Assembly: GCF_014206875.1 (NCBI RefSeq)
Contig: NZ_JACIJO010000003.1
Coordinates: forward strand, 698,561-762,560
Direction: 5' to 3'
Length of the DNA: 64,000 nucleotides
Source of the DNA: Algoriphagus iocasae
Lineage (GTDB): Bacteria; Bacteroidota; Bacteroidia; Cytophagales; Cyclobacteriaceae
This document shows positions 36,073-46,379 of this stretch, one piece after another (position 1 is the first letter of the stretch; the number at the start of each line of letters is the position of its first letter). A model generated the notes under the pieces. That model ran no database searches and had not been told where the DNA came from. It saw only the letters and a program-made list of their open reading frames with translations. The position numbers and the translations under genes were made by a program.

Positions 36073-38418
36073 ATGAAAAGGATTAGAAGAGAGATTGATA
36101 ATCATGAGGAGCCTATAAATGTTAATCTTATATTTAGAGCAATACTAAAATATTGGTATTTATTTCCAATATGTATCATTCTTTTTTGTGGCATTGCCTA
36201 TGCATACCTAAAGACAGTAACGCCTGAATATTTGATTTCAAGTACAATAATTATTAAAGAAGGGGAGAGAAGTAATGATGTCTCAGAAAATACAATCATA
36301 AGCGATTTAGAGAACATGAAATCTTCAATTACAGTAGAAAATGAACTTGAAAAATTGAAGTCTATATCTCTATTAACTGATGCAATTATTGAAAATAAAG
36401 GCTTTATAAATTATTATATTCAAGATAAATTTTTTAAGAAAAAAATAGATGTATATGAATCTCCAATAGATATTGAAGTACACTCATTTAGTAAAAATTT
36501 TTTAAAAGAATCAGAATCGTTTGAGGTTCAAATTTTATCAGATGAAAAATTTCTAATGATTGTAGATGAGGATAGAAAGAAGGAATTTGAATTTAATCAA
36601 CGAATTAAAATGGCTATTGGAGAAATATCCATTAAGAGAGATTCGATTACAAATGATTTTTCCGAGGAAATCTCAGAAATTTTTGTAGACATTGTCAACC
36701 CTCAAGTGGCAGCAGGAAACTATTCCCAAGCTATGGAATTTGAAAATCCTTCAATTAAATCAAGTACCCTTTATATTAGAATGTTGGACTCTTCTCCTGA
36801 AATGGGAAAGCGAATTTTGACTTCGGTTATAGATGGATACAACCAAAGAATATTGGATCAGAAAAATGAATCATCCTTGAAAACGATCAATTTCATAAAT
36901 GATAGGCTTGGAGTTGTGAAGGAAGATCTAGAAGGATTTGAGAGGTCTGGAGAAAATTTTAAAAACCAGAATAATATTACTGATGTCAGCTTGAATTCTA
37001 AGATATATTTAGAAAGCACGGCAGAAACTAGAAGACAAGTTGCTGAGGTAAGTGGAAAAATAGATATTCTTGAATCTATAGAATATAATATTAACAATCA
37101 GACTGGTCAGTTTGATTTAATTCCTGGTGGATTGGCTGATTTGGATCCGTCACTTTCAGGATTGCTTACTCAGTTCAATGAGTTACAAAGGCAAAAGCAA
37201 AGGATTATCAGGGTTGTCCAGCCAAACAACCCACAGTTACTTAGTTTAAATGATCAAATATCCAATGTAAGGTCTACCATATTAGCCAATATTAGGAGCA
37301 TTAAATCCAATTTAGCTATTAGTAAAAGAAACTATGAACAAACGCTAAATGAGAGTATCTATAAAGCTCAGAGTATTCCAGGGATAGAGAGGGAATTAGT
37401 TGAAATAAATAGAAACAAAGAGTTAAAACAGGAGCAGTATCAATATTTATTGCGTAAACGGGATGAAGCTATTTTAGCACTTGAAATAACAGGTATAAAT
37501 AGTGCTCAGGTCGTAGACCCTCCTATTGCAAGTTTAAAACCAGTCAAACCTAAAAAACTGATGGTCATGGGAGCAGCTTTTGGTATTGGTTTTATCTTTC
37601 CTTTAGCACTCGTTTTTGCTAATTATTTCTTTTCCTCTAAAATTACTTCTAAATCCAAAATTGAGAAAATTGTAGATGCCCATATTCTTGGTGAAATTGC
37701 CAAAAGTGAAGAGAAAGGCGTAATTGCTATATCGAATAAAAGTATTTCTCCTACTGCAGAACAACTTAGAATGATAAGGAGTAATCTGAAATTTCAAACA
37801 GGTTCTGACAATAAGGTAATATTGGTTTCTTCCTCAGTTTCGGGTGAGGGTAAAACATTTTTTAGTTTGAATTTAGCCACGACATTAAGCCTAGTAGATA
37901 ACAAAGTGGTTGTATTGGATTTGGATTTAAGGAGACCTAGTATATTTAAATCTTTAAAAATAAGTAATGAAAATTCATTGTATGAATATTTAAATCAAGA
38001 TGTTAAAAATATTAAAGATGTTATTCATCCATCTGGTATTCATCCAAATTTTGATATAATAGGCTTGAATAAAACAATTGAAAATGCATCAGAAATAATT
38101 AATAAAAATATTATTAAAAAGCTAATTGATTATTTAAAGATCCATTATGATCACGTTATTATAGATACTTCTCCAATTGGATTAGTTTCAGATGCTTATT
38201 CTTTAAGCGATATTACAGATGTAGTTGTTTTTGTGGTAAGAATGAAATATACTAAAACTGAGAACTTAAAATCTTTGGCAGAAATTGTTGATAAAAAAAT
38301 ATTTAGACAAAACTTTGTTGTAATAAATGATTCAAATAAATATTATGGGAGTAAATTTGGTTATGGGTATTATTCCGGCAATAACAAATCAATGGTTTCT
38401 GTAAAATCTAGCAGCTAA
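36073..38418 (+). CDS. Wzc-like polysaccharide co-polymerase and tyrosine kinase
   Basis: Inner-membrane chain-length regulator fused to a BY-type tyrosine autokinase, 781 residues. An N-terminal Wzz domain begins with a TM segment (about 25-48, LFPICIILFCGIAYAYL), followed by a long coiled-coil periplasmic part with GNVR-like features (IPGIERELVEINRNKELKQ), a second TM at about 495-518 (MVMGAAFGIGFIFPLALV) and the kinase. The Walker A loop SGEGKT is at 590-595, Walker A' LDLDLRRP has Asp616 and Asp618, and Walker B is IIDTSP at Asp698. The C-terminal tail carries five tyrosines (757, 758, 764, 766, 767), the expected phosphorylation cluster. It pairs with the upstream export lipoprotein to regulate polymerisation and export. 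Confidence 0.94.
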   Translation: MKRIRREIDNHEEPINVNLIFRAILKYWYLFPICIILFCGIAYAYLKTVTPEYLISSTIIIKEGERSNDVSENTIISDLENMKSSITVENELEKLKSISLLTDAIIENKGFINYYIQDKFFKKKIDVYESPIDIEVHSFSKNFLKESESFEVQILSDEKFLMIVDEDRKKEFEFNQRIKMAIGEISIKRDSITNDFSEEISEIFVDIVNPQVAAGNYSQAMEFENPSIKSSTLYIRMLDSSPEMGKRILTSVIDGYNQRILDQKNESSLKTINFINDRLGVVKEDLEGFERSGENFKNQNNITDVSLNSKIYLESTAETRRQVAEVSGKIDILESIEYNINNQTGQFDLIPGGLADLDPSLSGLLTQFNELQRQKQRIIRVVQPNNPQLLSLNDQISNVRSTILANIRSIKSNLAISKRNYEQTLNESIYKAQSIPGIERELVEINRNKELKQEQYQYLLRKRDEAILALEITGINSAQVVDPPIASLKPVKPKKLMVMGAAFGIGFIFPLALVFANYFFSSKITSKSKIEKIVDAHILGEIAKSEEKGVIAISNKSISPTAEQLRMIRSNLKFQTGSDNKVILVSSSVSGEGKTFFSLNLATTLSLVDNKVVVLDLDLRRPSIFKSLKISNENSLYEYLNQDVKNIKDVIHPSGIHPNFDIIGLNKTIENASEIINKNIIKKLIDYLKIHYDHVIIDTSPIGLVSDAYSLSDITDVVVFVVRMKYTKTENLKSLAEIVDKKIFRQNFVVINDSNKYYGSKFGYGYYSGNNKSMVSVKSSS

Positions 38419-38450
38419 TTTTCCCTCTTGATTATTAAGTAAGAATTATA

Positions 38451-39833
38451 TTGAATATTTTTCCTAAGCTTCCAAATTTTGATGACCTTTTTAAAAGAGT
38501 TTCCGTTGCTTTTAAAGAGGAGGATAGGTCGTCTCTTTTAATAAAAAATGTAATAAATTCTATAGGGATAAAAGGAATTGGTATATTGATTTCTTTAATT
38601 TTAATTCCTCTATCTATTAAGTATGTTGGAGCTGTGAATTATGGTATATGGCTTACAATTAGTTCAGTAGTAGGATGGATGACTAATTTTGATCTTGGAT
38701 TAGGTAATGGTTTAAGAAATAGAATTACTGAGGATTATGCTCTTAAGAAATATGATGATGGTAAAAAATATGTGAGTACAACATATGCAGTAATGTTTCT
38801 TATTTCTGCAATATTCTTTGTCTTGTTTCTATTAGTGCACACTTTTGTTGATTGGACCAATGTTTTTAATACACCATCTGAATTAGCCGCTAAAGTAGAT
38901 TTAATTGTAATTTTAGTATTAATTTCTTTTTGTTCTCAATTTGTATTTCAAATTATCTCTGTTGTTTTGACGGCAGTTCACCTTTCTTATAAGGCTAATG
39001 TAATTACATCAATTTCTCTAGTGATTTCTTTGATAGGAGTTCTTTGTTTGACATATTTCACAGAAGAAAATCTTATTTATTTGGTTTTAGTTTTAGCATT
39101 TTCAATTGTTATTTCTCTAATTCTCTATTCTATTTATTTTTACTCCAATGAACTTAAAGTATTTAAACCCGAATTTAGAAAAATTGATTTTGGAAAGACC
39201 AAGAGTCTTTTTGGGGTTGGATGGCTTTTTTTTCTGATTCAGTTAGGTAATTTGGTTCTATATCAAACAAGTAATTTGATAATAGCTAATGTTTTGAGTT
39301 TAGAAGATGTTTCTGTATTTAACGTGGTCTATAAGTATTTTTCAGCTCTGTTTATGATAATCTCTGTCATTTTAAATCCATATTGGAGTGCATTTTCTGA
39401 TGCTTATGTTTTGCAGGATTTTGCCTGGATAAAGAAGAGTCTAGTAAAACTCCGTAAAATATTTTTTGCATTTTTCGTGCTCAATGCAATATGTGTGTTA
39501 ATATCTCCTTTTGTATTTAAAGTTTGGCTTGGAGATTCTCTATTAATACCATTTGCAGTTTCTTGGTCTTTAGGGGTTTATTTCATTGCGTTTTTTTGGT
39601 ATAATCTTCATGCTACTTTTATTTTTGGCGTAGGTAAACTTTATATTCAGGTATTTTCTGTTATTATTTCGGCTGGAGTGAACATACCTTTATCGATTTT
39701 TTTAGGTAGAATTTATGGATTGCCAGGAGTTATATTTTCAAATATTATCGTGTTTTCTTTCCTTGGATTAGTTACTTACATGCAGGTTCAGAAAATAGTG
39801 AATAGGAAAGCAATTGGTTTTTGGAATAAATGA
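38451..39833 (+). CDS. Wzx-type polysaccharide flippase
   Basis: Moves lipid-linked oligosaccharide units across the inner membrane. The 460-residue protein has about 12 hydrophobic segments with short polar loops, as usual for the MOP/oligosaccharide flippase family. The N-terminal amphipathic part is followed by KNVINSIGIKGIGILISLILIP, YGIWLTISSVVGWMTNFDLGLGNGLRNRI and DYALKKYDDGKKYVSTTYA, typical of O-antigen flippases. The start is TTG at 38451, 32 bp after the kinase stop; no better ATG precedes the first membrane segment. With the Wzc-like kinase and the Wzy-like protein at 51-52 kb it points to a Wzx/Wzy-dependent pathway. The transported repeat unit cannot be deduced. Confidence 0.88.
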   Translation: MNIFPKLPNFDDLFKRVSVAFKEEDRSSLLIKNVINSIGIKGIGILISLILIPLSIKYVGAVNYGIWLTISSVVGWMTNFDLGLGNGLRNRITEDYALKKYDDGKKYVSTTYAVMFLISAIFFVLFLLVHTFVDWTNVFNTPSELAAKVDLIVILVLISFCSQFVFQIISVVLTAVHLSYKANVITSISLVISLIGVLCLTYFTEENLIYLVLVLAFSIVISLILYSIYFYSNELKVFKPEFRKIDFGKTKSLFGVGWLFFLIQLGNLVLYQTSNLIIANVLSLEDVSVFNVVYKYFSALFMIISVILNPYWSAFSDAYVLQDFAWIKKSLVKLRKIFFAFFVLNAICVLISPFVFKVWLGDSLLIPFAVSWSLGVYFIAFFWYNLHATFIFGVGKLYIQVFSVIISAGVNIPLSIFLGRIYGLPGVIFSNIIVFSFLGLVTYMQVQKIVNRKAIGFWNK

Positions 39834-39879
39834 GAGACATTATTAATAAGTTTATTTTGGATTTGAAAAGTATTTTATC

Positions 39880-40770
39880 ATGAAGATTGCAGTTTTACTT
39901 ACTTGTTTTAATAGAAGAGAGAAAACCCTTAAATGTTTGCAAAATTTATTTTCTCAGAATTCATTGGACAAGTATGAATTACATGTTTTTTTGACTGATG
40001 ATAATTCCAAGGATGGAACAGGTCAGGCTGTAAAAGAAAAGTACCCAGATGTAAATATATTAAAAGGGAATGGTAAATTATTTTGGGCAGGAGGGATGCG
40101 GAATTCCTGGAGGGCAGCTCTTAATTCCAAAATTGAATTCGATTATTTTTTTCTATTGAACGATGACACAATTATCTTTTCTGACACTTTAGAAAAATTG
40201 ATTGAGAGTAACCAATCCATGAGACATAAGAAGAATGTTTCCAATATTACAATTGGTACAACGACTGATTTTAATAAGGGGAAATTTACATATGGTGGTT
40301 TTAGACTTTTCTCACCTCATAAAATCAAACATATTTTGGTTAATAGTGCCACTCAAGAGCTAGAGTGTGATTTTGGCTGTGCAAACATAATGCTTGTTCC
40401 AAGAGAAATTACAGAATCAATAGGCATACTTGGTGACAAATTCGTTCATGGCATAGCGGATTTTGATTATACTCTTAGAGCAAAAAAAGCTAACTTCGAT
40501 GTTTGGGTGGCTCCAGGAGTTTTGGGAAATTGTGAATATGACCAAGTTAGAAGCTGGAAATCTATGGATACAAAACTTTCGGAGAGGATTGAATTTTTGT
40601 ACAGCCCGAAAGGTTTGGAGTATAAGGAATATATGTATTTTTTAAAAACACATTTTCCTAGGGAAATTCCAGCCATGTTTCTTAAATTTTGGGTTAAAAC
40701 TTTATTTCCTGTGATTTATGATAAATTTAAAGTTGAAAGGAGGGAGGTCCAAATTGAGCAAGAAGCTTGA
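39880..40770 (+). CDS. Family 2 glycosyltransferase
   Basis: Cytoplasmic GT-A glycosyltransferase that should add one sugar to the repeat unit. Of 296 residues, the N-terminus reads MKIAVLLTCFNRREKTLKCL, the nucleotide-binding FLTDDNSKDGTGQAV follows, then NGKLFWAGGMRNSW, and the metal-binding region LLNDDTIIFSD stands for the DxD motif. The acceptor-side motif HGIADFDYTLRAKK corresponds to the ED(V/I)D-type region of rhamnosyltransferase-like GT2 enzymes. It is 46 bp downstream of the flippase. Sugar donor and linkage are unknown. It is the only clear glycosyltransferase in the locus apart from the DUF5672 protein, fewer than expected. Confidence 0.88.
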   Translation: MKIAVLLTCFNRREKTLKCLQNLFSQNSLDKYELHVFLTDDNSKDGTGQAVKEKYPDVNILKGNGKLFWAGGMRNSWRAALNSKIEFDYFFLLNDDTIIFSDTLEKLIESNQSMRHKKNVSNITIGTTTDFNKGKFTYGGFRLFSPHKIKHILVNSATQELECDFGCANIMLVPREITESIGILGDKFVHGIADFDYTLRAKKANFDVWVAPGVLGNCEYDQVRSWKSMDTKLSERIEFLYSPKGLEYKEYMYFLKTHFPREIPAMFLKFWVKTLFPVIYDKFKVERREVQIEQEA

Positions 40771-41029
40771 TTAAATTTTAAGTATTTTTCATAATTAAGG
40801 ATACAAATGATTTAAATAATGACAGTTTAAATTTAAATTATCTTTATTCGACTAATGACATAAACTAATATCTTAAAAAGTGGTATAATTTTCAATGGGT
40901 AATCAATCTCAAAACATAAATTAGAAAAAATTTTTTTTTGAAATAATCCTAAAATTGATTTTTTATCATTTTTAAATACATTAAATTGTATTACGTGTAT
41001 TCTTTAACCTAAACTTTATAATAAACTAT

Positions 41030-41812
41030 ATGAAAGCAGTTATTTTAGCAGGAGGATTTGGGACCCGAATAAGTGAAGAAAGCGGAGTTAGGCCAAAACC
41101 AATGGTAGAAATAGGAGGAAAGCCAATACTTTGGCACATAATGAAAATTTATTCTACTCATGGAATAAACGATTTTGTTATTTGCTGCGGTTACAAGGGG
41201 CACATGATTAAAGAATATTTTTCTAATTATTTTTTACATATGTCTGATATAACTTTTGATCTTAGAAATAATTCTATGGAAGTTCATCATCAAAATTCTG
41301 AGCCTTGGAAAGTAACTTTAGTAGACACGGGAGAGAATGTGATGACAGGTGGAAGAATAAAAAGAGTTTCTGAGTATATCAAAAATGAACCATTTTGTCT
41401 TACCTATGGTGATGGAGTAAGCAATATTGATATTAAGGAATCAATAGCTTTTCATAAATCTGAAAATGTGCTTGTAACTCTTACTGCAGTAAAACAACCA
41501 GGTAGATTTGGTGCGTTTACTCTGGATGATGAAGAAGCTAAAATTAATAGTTTTAGAGAAAAGCCTACAGGGGATGGAAGAGTCAATGCTTGGATAAATG
41601 GGGGGTTCTTTATTTTAGAGCCGGCAGCTTTGGATTTCATTTCAGATGATAGTACAGTTTGGGAAAAAGAACCTTTAGAGGAACTGGCTAAAAACAACCA
41701 ACTTTCGGCCTATAGACATACTGGATTTTGGCAACCAATGGATACACTTCGAGATAAGCATCTTCTCGAAGACCTTTGGGATTCAGGAAATGCTCCTTGG
41801 AAAATTTGGTAA
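41030..41812 (+). CDS. rfbF: Glucose-1-phosphate cytidylyltransferase
   Basis: Makes CDP-glucose from glucose-1-phosphate and CTP, the first step to CDP-6-deoxy sugars. The 260-residue length is normal. Clear marks are MKAVILAGGFGTRISEESG, RPKPMVEIGGKPILWHIM, GYKGHMIKEYF, LTYGDGVSNIDI and REKPTGDGRVNAWINGGFF, where the GDGR-type loop is diagnostic of RfbF against RmlA. The product is used by rfbG at 48.3 kb, 6.5 kb downstream on the same strand. The two are normally adjacent, so the intervening DUF5672 gene, UDP-sugar genes and gaps split an ancestral pair. An AT-rich spacer of 259 bp precedes it. Confidence 0.94.
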   Translation: MKAVILAGGFGTRISEESGVRPKPMVEIGGKPILWHIMKIYSTHGINDFVICCGYKGHMIKEYFSNYFLHMSDITFDLRNNSMEVHHQNSEPWKVTLVDTGENVMTGGRIKRVSEYIKNEPFCLTYGDGVSNIDIKESIAFHKSENVLVTLTAVKQPGRFGAFTLDDEEAKINSFREKPTGDGRVNAWINGGFFILEPAALDFISDDSTVWEKEPLEELAKNNQLSAYRHTGFWQPMDTLRDKHLLEDLWDSGNAPWKIW

Positions 41813-42052
41813 ACAAATTAATTTCTAACAATTTGATATGCAGTAATGCAGCTGCAAGTTTTTTTCTCCAGCTTGAAAAAGAAAGACCATCTTTTATAAA
41901 ATCAATGCCCTTTCCAGGTTGATTGTCATTTTCTTGCACACAAGAAGGTTAGATTAAATGCTTGTTTTATTAATTTATTATATACTCGTTCAAGTATATT
42001 ATGTTTTGGTATTAGGTATATAAAAGGTGTCTCCTTCAATATTTTTGTTATT

Positions 42053-42095
42053 AAAGAAGAAAGGTTATTTTATTAACCCTTCTTCTTTTGCTTTT
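42053..42095 (+). terminator. Terminator-like hairpin downstream of rfbF
   Basis: A 14-bp stem with one mismatch (AAGAAGAAAGGTTA with TAACCCTTCTTCTT) and a 6-base loop, followed by TTGCTTTT. It lies 241 bp after rfbF and probably ends the first rightward block of the locus (export genes to rfbF). Confidence 0.55.
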
Positions 42096-42536
42096 ATAAG
42101 CAAAAAATAATCAAAGAAATTTCCAAATTCTATTAATCTACTAGATGCAATAGACCTGACAAAGAATTGTCAATAAGTGCCGTTCATATGAGACTGAGTT
42201 TTGATGGATTAACGGACTTCACTCATTTTTTAAATTGCCATCAGTAATGCCTAAAAACAAAAAGTATTTCCCTTAAATAGCAATATGATATTTGATAAAG
42301 AAAGCCATTTCAAAAAGATTTTATAGGCCTAAAAAATATCAAACTTTCTTATCGGCATTATGTGCTCTCAAAAATGTTTTTCTTACTGCCACACTTTTTT
42401 GATTTTTTGGAAGGATCTTTTCGAATTTTGACCCAAAAAAGCCTAGCTGGTAGAATTACCTTCAATTTTATTATTCAATTTTCGCAGGAGTTTTTACAAT
42501 TTCCTTAATTTTTTTTTTTGAAGTGATTATTAAGAT

Positions 42537-42685
42537 ATATATCCGATTTCTTACCAGTAGCCAAAGAAAAATGGGATTGTAGTATATTTCAACCTGCTGT
42601 GGACAGTTGACTGTCGTCTGTGAACGATTTTCCGTAACGTTCTAAACTTATTCTTTAACTCCTGACTCCATTGCGGAAAATGACA
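42537..42685 (-). repeat. Dispersed ~150-bp element, copy D
   Basis: Starts ATATCCGATTTCTTACCAG, contains TAGCCAAAGAAAAATGGG, GTATATTTCAACCTGC, GGACAGTTGACTGTCGTC and CGATTTTCCGTAACG, and ends CCATTGCGGAAAATGAC. The end and internal motifs carry point changes relative to copy C, so this is an older or degraded copy. Confidence 0.75.
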
Positions 42686-42992
42686 ATAAAAAAAATCCTG
42701 GTATTTTCTTTTTTAGAGAGCATTTCCTTGATTTTAGATTATATAAGTTTTAATCATTAATGCTCACCTCTTTCAACTGTTATTTTTTTAAAGTGGATTT
42801 AGACACATTTGTTTAGCAATAAATAAATCTCAAAAGTTATCATTGAAAATTTAGAAAAATCTCAAAAGGAATACCTCAGATATACCTTAGGTTTTATGTT
42901 GAAATCTGAGGAAATGATAAATTGAATCAGGCTCTTAGATGTGCTAAATATTATAACGTTATAGCTTACCTAAAATGAAGGGAATATTCATT

Positions 42993-43829
42993 TCAAACAA
43001 TATTTAGGCTATCTCCACTTTCATTGAAAATGAAGTTTTTCCAAAAATTTGGCTCATACTTCTCCCAAGCGTGGCAGCCAAAAGGTAAAACTTTTCCATT
43101 CAGCTCATATAAATAGTTGCAATTTGTTTCCATTGCAAATTTTGAAGCTTCAAGGGGAGAAGGAGTTCTTATTAGATTTAAATCTTTGGAAAAGAATAAT
43201 CCAATCATTAGATCATCCTTTGGAACATTTAATAATTTAATGTAGGGAATATGAAATTTATATCCGGTACATGAACTTATAAACTTTTGTAAAATCAATC
43301 GAACTTTATCCTTTTTTTCAAAAATCCCTTTATTTTTGATTATACTCTTGTATGTTACTTTTTTCTCCCAATTTTCCAATACTTCCAATATCCTAATAGG
43401 AGATCTAAGGGAGAATCCCCCATTTCCAACGCCAATTAATTTATTTGTTGTTGTTCTTTCAAAATCTTCAAAAAATGGAGAGCCTATGAAATCATAATTT
43501 TGTGAGACCCAATGATTAAATTCATCTCTAAAAACATAACAATCTAATTGATAAAGAAGAATGAAGTCGTACTCTTTGTAAAAGTTGTAAAAATCTTCTG
43601 AAAGGAGAAACTTGCTATAATTATCCGCACCTTTCAAACAATGGCTTGGAACTAAATGGGTCTTGGCCTCAGGAACGTATTTAAAATAAATGTTCAGATC
43701 CACATTATCGGGTCCAAAAAGAATTAAATCATGGTTGCCCAAAATGCTGACACATCTCTTCAATGATAAGATTTCATTAGCACTTAAATTGTCTTTATAA
43801 AAGCTAATTAATACTCCTAGTTTTTTCAT
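42993..43829 (-). CDS. DUF5672-type putative glycosyltransferase
   Basis: A 278-residue protein of the DUF5672 kind found in polysaccharide loci and thought to be glycosyltransferase-related. The start reads MKKLGVLISFYKDNLSANE; FDFILLYQLDCYVF-like text (YDFILLYQLDCYVFRDE) takes the place of a DxD metal-binding region. NYDFIGSPFFED, GNGGFSLRS and PFGCHAWEKYEP are further family marks. No signal peptide or membrane helix. It lies on the opposite strand to its neighbours, converging with the rfbF block, between the two gene-poor gaps. The donor sugar and even catalytic activity are unproven. Confidence 0.75.
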   Translation of the reverse strand: MKKLGVLISFYKDNLSANEILSLKRCVSILGNHDLILFGPDNVDLNIYFKYVPEAKTHLVPSHCLKGADNYSKFLLSEDFYNFYKEYDFILLYQLDCYVFRDEFNHWVSQNYDFIGSPFFEDFERTTTNKLIGVGNGGFSLRSPIRILEVLENWEKKVTYKSIIKNKGIFEKKDKVRLILQKFISSCTGYKFHIPYIKLLNVPKDDLMIGLFFSKDLNLIRTPSPLEASKFAMETNCNYLYELNGKVLPFGCHAWEKYEPNFWKNFIFNESGDSLNIV

Positions 43830-45275
43830 GTTGCTAAATTAAAATAAAAGTCTGTTTGAAGGTTTTAAAATCACAAGTATACCGCCATTAAATTATTAAT
43901 CGTTTTCTAAGGGTATAGAATTTTTTGAAAAATGAATCAATTGATTCCTACATCTCCTAAGCTGGTCCTTTCAGCTTCCTCACAGATTAATGAACCTACA
44001 TGCTCCATTTCAGGTATCAGGAAAAATAAATAGGGTTTTGATTTTTCTCTGCCCCAATTTGAACAGAAAACCAAGGCCTTCATGAATCGTCTTACCTCAA
44101 TGAATTCAGAAAATAGGAGGAATTTTATTCCGGATAAATCTAAAAACAACATCTTAAAAGTTTGATTACGAATATTCGAAATGAATATAGGATTATCCGC
44201 AATTTTGTCAAAGAAGAATGCTCTCTAAAACCATCCTGTCAAACAATTATTACCTCAAAAATTTCCTGTTGAACAAGATTAGAATTCCTGAAGGTAGTTT
44301 TGAAAAAACTTTTTTGTTCTCTCTCCTTATTTTCTCAGTTCTCTTTTTAGTAATTTAATTCCATATGAATTCAATTAAGGTTTAATTTTCCTAATTCAGT
44401 GGATGGAAACCCGGCTTTATAGACTCTTTTGAAATCCAAGAGGATCAGATAGGATCTTCCATTGATATGGACCGAATCAACTCTGTTAATCTGCCCATTG
44501 TTTGGTATTTCAATGAGGCTCTAGGTTTTTAATTTTTTTCATGGTTCAATATCTACAGTTCATTTTTCATTTCATTTAGGAATTCATTTCGTAAATGTCC
44601 TTTCAGCCATCAGGGCTCAATGTAACCCGCTCTTTCCTACTTGGTTTTGCTAAAGTAGTCTGCATAATACAATTCCTAAACTATTCTTTAAATTTAAGAA
44701 TTTTGAGGAAATATTGATTTAGTTCAATAAAATTTTTCAAAAAAAAATAATGCAGTTCAAATACTATAATATGACGCTTATAAAATATTTCCCGGTAAGC
44801 AGAATTTTGATTGATCCGCATTAACTTGCGACGAACCTTAGCCAATATATGAAACAAATTGACTTCAAATCTTATTTTTTGACTACTGAAAAAAAATGAT
44901 CGACGGAAAACTGGAAATTCCTTTTTTGACCATTGATGGAATCCCATTGAAATACTTAGTGCGAATTTAAGCAAAAGGCCCTAGCGAGGCTGAAATTCTA
45001 TCTTTTTTGGAGCATAGATTTTTTTTGAAACAGTCTGAAGATTAAAAATGCAGTTTCTTGCTAATTTGAAAAAAATAATTTTAAATTTATCCATTAAGAA
45101 TTAGGAACTACACTTTTAACTTTTAGTAAATTAGTCTATGCGAGAATTTTTTTATCATTTCTTATAAAGCCCTGTTTTTGTGAATAAATCATCCAAGAAG
45201 GTTAATCGACGCATTTCCTCAACGAAAACCTATGCTTGAAATTAATAAACCTAATATTTAAACTAAATCAATTAT
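43830..45275. other. Gene-poor, probably decayed spacer in the exopolysaccharide locus
   Basis: About 1.45 kb without a recognisable gene. Minus-strand frames of 71 codons (43937-44152) and 97 codons (44681-44974) have no start context, family resemblance or conserved motif that I can see. A half-copy of the dispersed element end (GGATTATCCGCAATTTTGTC) is near 44190. Short stretches look like mutated coding sequence but could not be assigned. Confidence 0.5.
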
Positions 45276-46379
45276 ATGTCATTAAGTATCGAATCAAACC
45301 CAATTTTAGTAGAAGATTTAGAATACATTTATAAGAAGCTTTCTGATGCGGAAAAGAAGAAATTTCAGGGTTCGACAGTTTTAATTACTGGATGTGCAGG
45401 CTTTTTAGGGTACTATTTTATGCATTTTTTGAATACCTATTCTGAAAAACTTGGAATCCGAAAAATCATTGGTCTTGATAATTTTCTCACGGGATCTAAA
45501 GATTGGTTGGTCAAAATGTCTGAAAATAATCCTAAGGTTGATTTACATACATTTAATATCATTTCTGATGATCCGTCTTTGATACCTGAATTAGCAGAGG
45601 CTGATTTAATCATCCATGGTGCATCTATTGCCTCTCCAACTTTCTATAGGATTTATCCTGTGGAAACTATTGATGCAAATATTACAGGCCTCAGGCGTTT
45701 ATTGGATTTTTACGTTCCAAAAAACATCAAGGGGTTTTTGTTTTTCTCCAGTAGTGAAATTTATGGTGATCCGTTTCCTGAATTTATTCCAACTCCTGAA
45801 ACTTACCGGGGGAATGTAGCTACGATGGGACCAAGGGCTTGCTATGATGAGGCAAAGAGATTCGGAGAAACACTTTGTTATGTTTTCAATGAAAAATTTA
45901 AGATGCCAATTTCAATAGCCAGGCCTTTTAATAACTATGGTCCTGGAATGAATATTCATGACAAAAGACTTCCTGCAGATTTTGCTAAATGTATCCATGA
46001 AGGTAGAAATTTAGTTATGTTTTCTGACGGAAAACCCACCCGAACTTTCTGTTATATTTCTGATGCAATCACTGGATATTTAAAAGTCTTATGCCATGGT
46101 AAATTAGATGTATTTAATATTGGAATTGATAATCCGGAAATTTCTGTTCGTGAATTTGCTGAACTTTTTATTTCCAATGCAAAGGAAGTATATGGTTATT
46201 ATGGGGAAGCAATATTTCAAACTTCGGATGATCGTGAATATTTGACTGACAATCCTAATAGACGATGTCCTGATGTAAGTAAAGCCAGAGAGATATTGAA
46301 TTATAGTCCTGAGATTCTTGTCCAGGATGGTGTAAAACGCTTTTTAACATTTTTAAAAATTAATGAAGGAAAATTATGA
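45276..46379 (+). CDS. NAD-dependent epimerase/decarboxylase, UXS-like
   Basis: Extended short-chain dehydrogenase/reductase of 367 residues, most like UDP-glucuronate decarboxylases (UDP-xylose synthase). The NAD loop TGCAGFLG is at 38-45, FFSSSEIYGDP gives the catalytic Ser/Thr region, and the active-site pair is Tyr190-Lys194 in GPRACYDEAKRFGE, the UXS-type motif. ARPFNNYGPGM and TRTFCYISDAI follow the same group. It is longer than usual at the N-terminus (about 30 extra residues). The UDP-sugar dehydrogenase gene starts inside its last codons (4-bp overlap), and that enzyme would supply UDP-glucuronate. A related C4-epimerase role remains possible. Confidence 0.85.
   Translation: MSLSIESNPILVEDLEYIYKKLSDAEKKKFQGSTVLITGCAGFLGYYFMHFLNTYSEKLGIRKIIGLDNFLTGSKDWLVKMSENNPKVDLHTFNIISDDPSLIPELAEADLIIHGASIASPTFYRIYPVETIDANITGLRRLLDFYVPKNIKGFLFFSSSEIYGDPFPEFIPTPETYRGNVATMGPRACYDEAKRFGETLCYVFNEKFKMPISIARPFNNYGPGMNIHDKRLPADFAKCIHEGRNLVMFSDGKPTRTFCYISDAITGYLKVLCHGKLDVFNIGIDNPEISVREFAELFISNAKEVYGYYGEAIFQTSDDREYLTDNPNRRCPDVSKAREILNYSPEILVQDGVKRFLTFLKINEGKL

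Larger units (their letters stand above)
41813..42992. other. Gene-poor spacer inside the exopolysaccharide locus
   Basis: About 1.2 kb with no credible gene between rfbF and the convergent DUF5672 gene. It contains a terminator-like hairpin (42053-42095) and dispersed element copy D (42537-42685). The remainder is AT-rich with poly-T runs. I recognise no gene remnant in it. Confidence 0.6.

Noticed and set aside
43937..44152. Minus-strand 71-codon frame in the locus gap
   Set aside because: No recognisable motif, poor start context and surrounded by decayed sequence; not enough to call a gene.
44681..44974. Minus-strand 97-codon frame
   Set aside because: Amino-acid content reflects AT-rich DNA (Phe, Ile, Lys, Asn); no motif or neighbour link.
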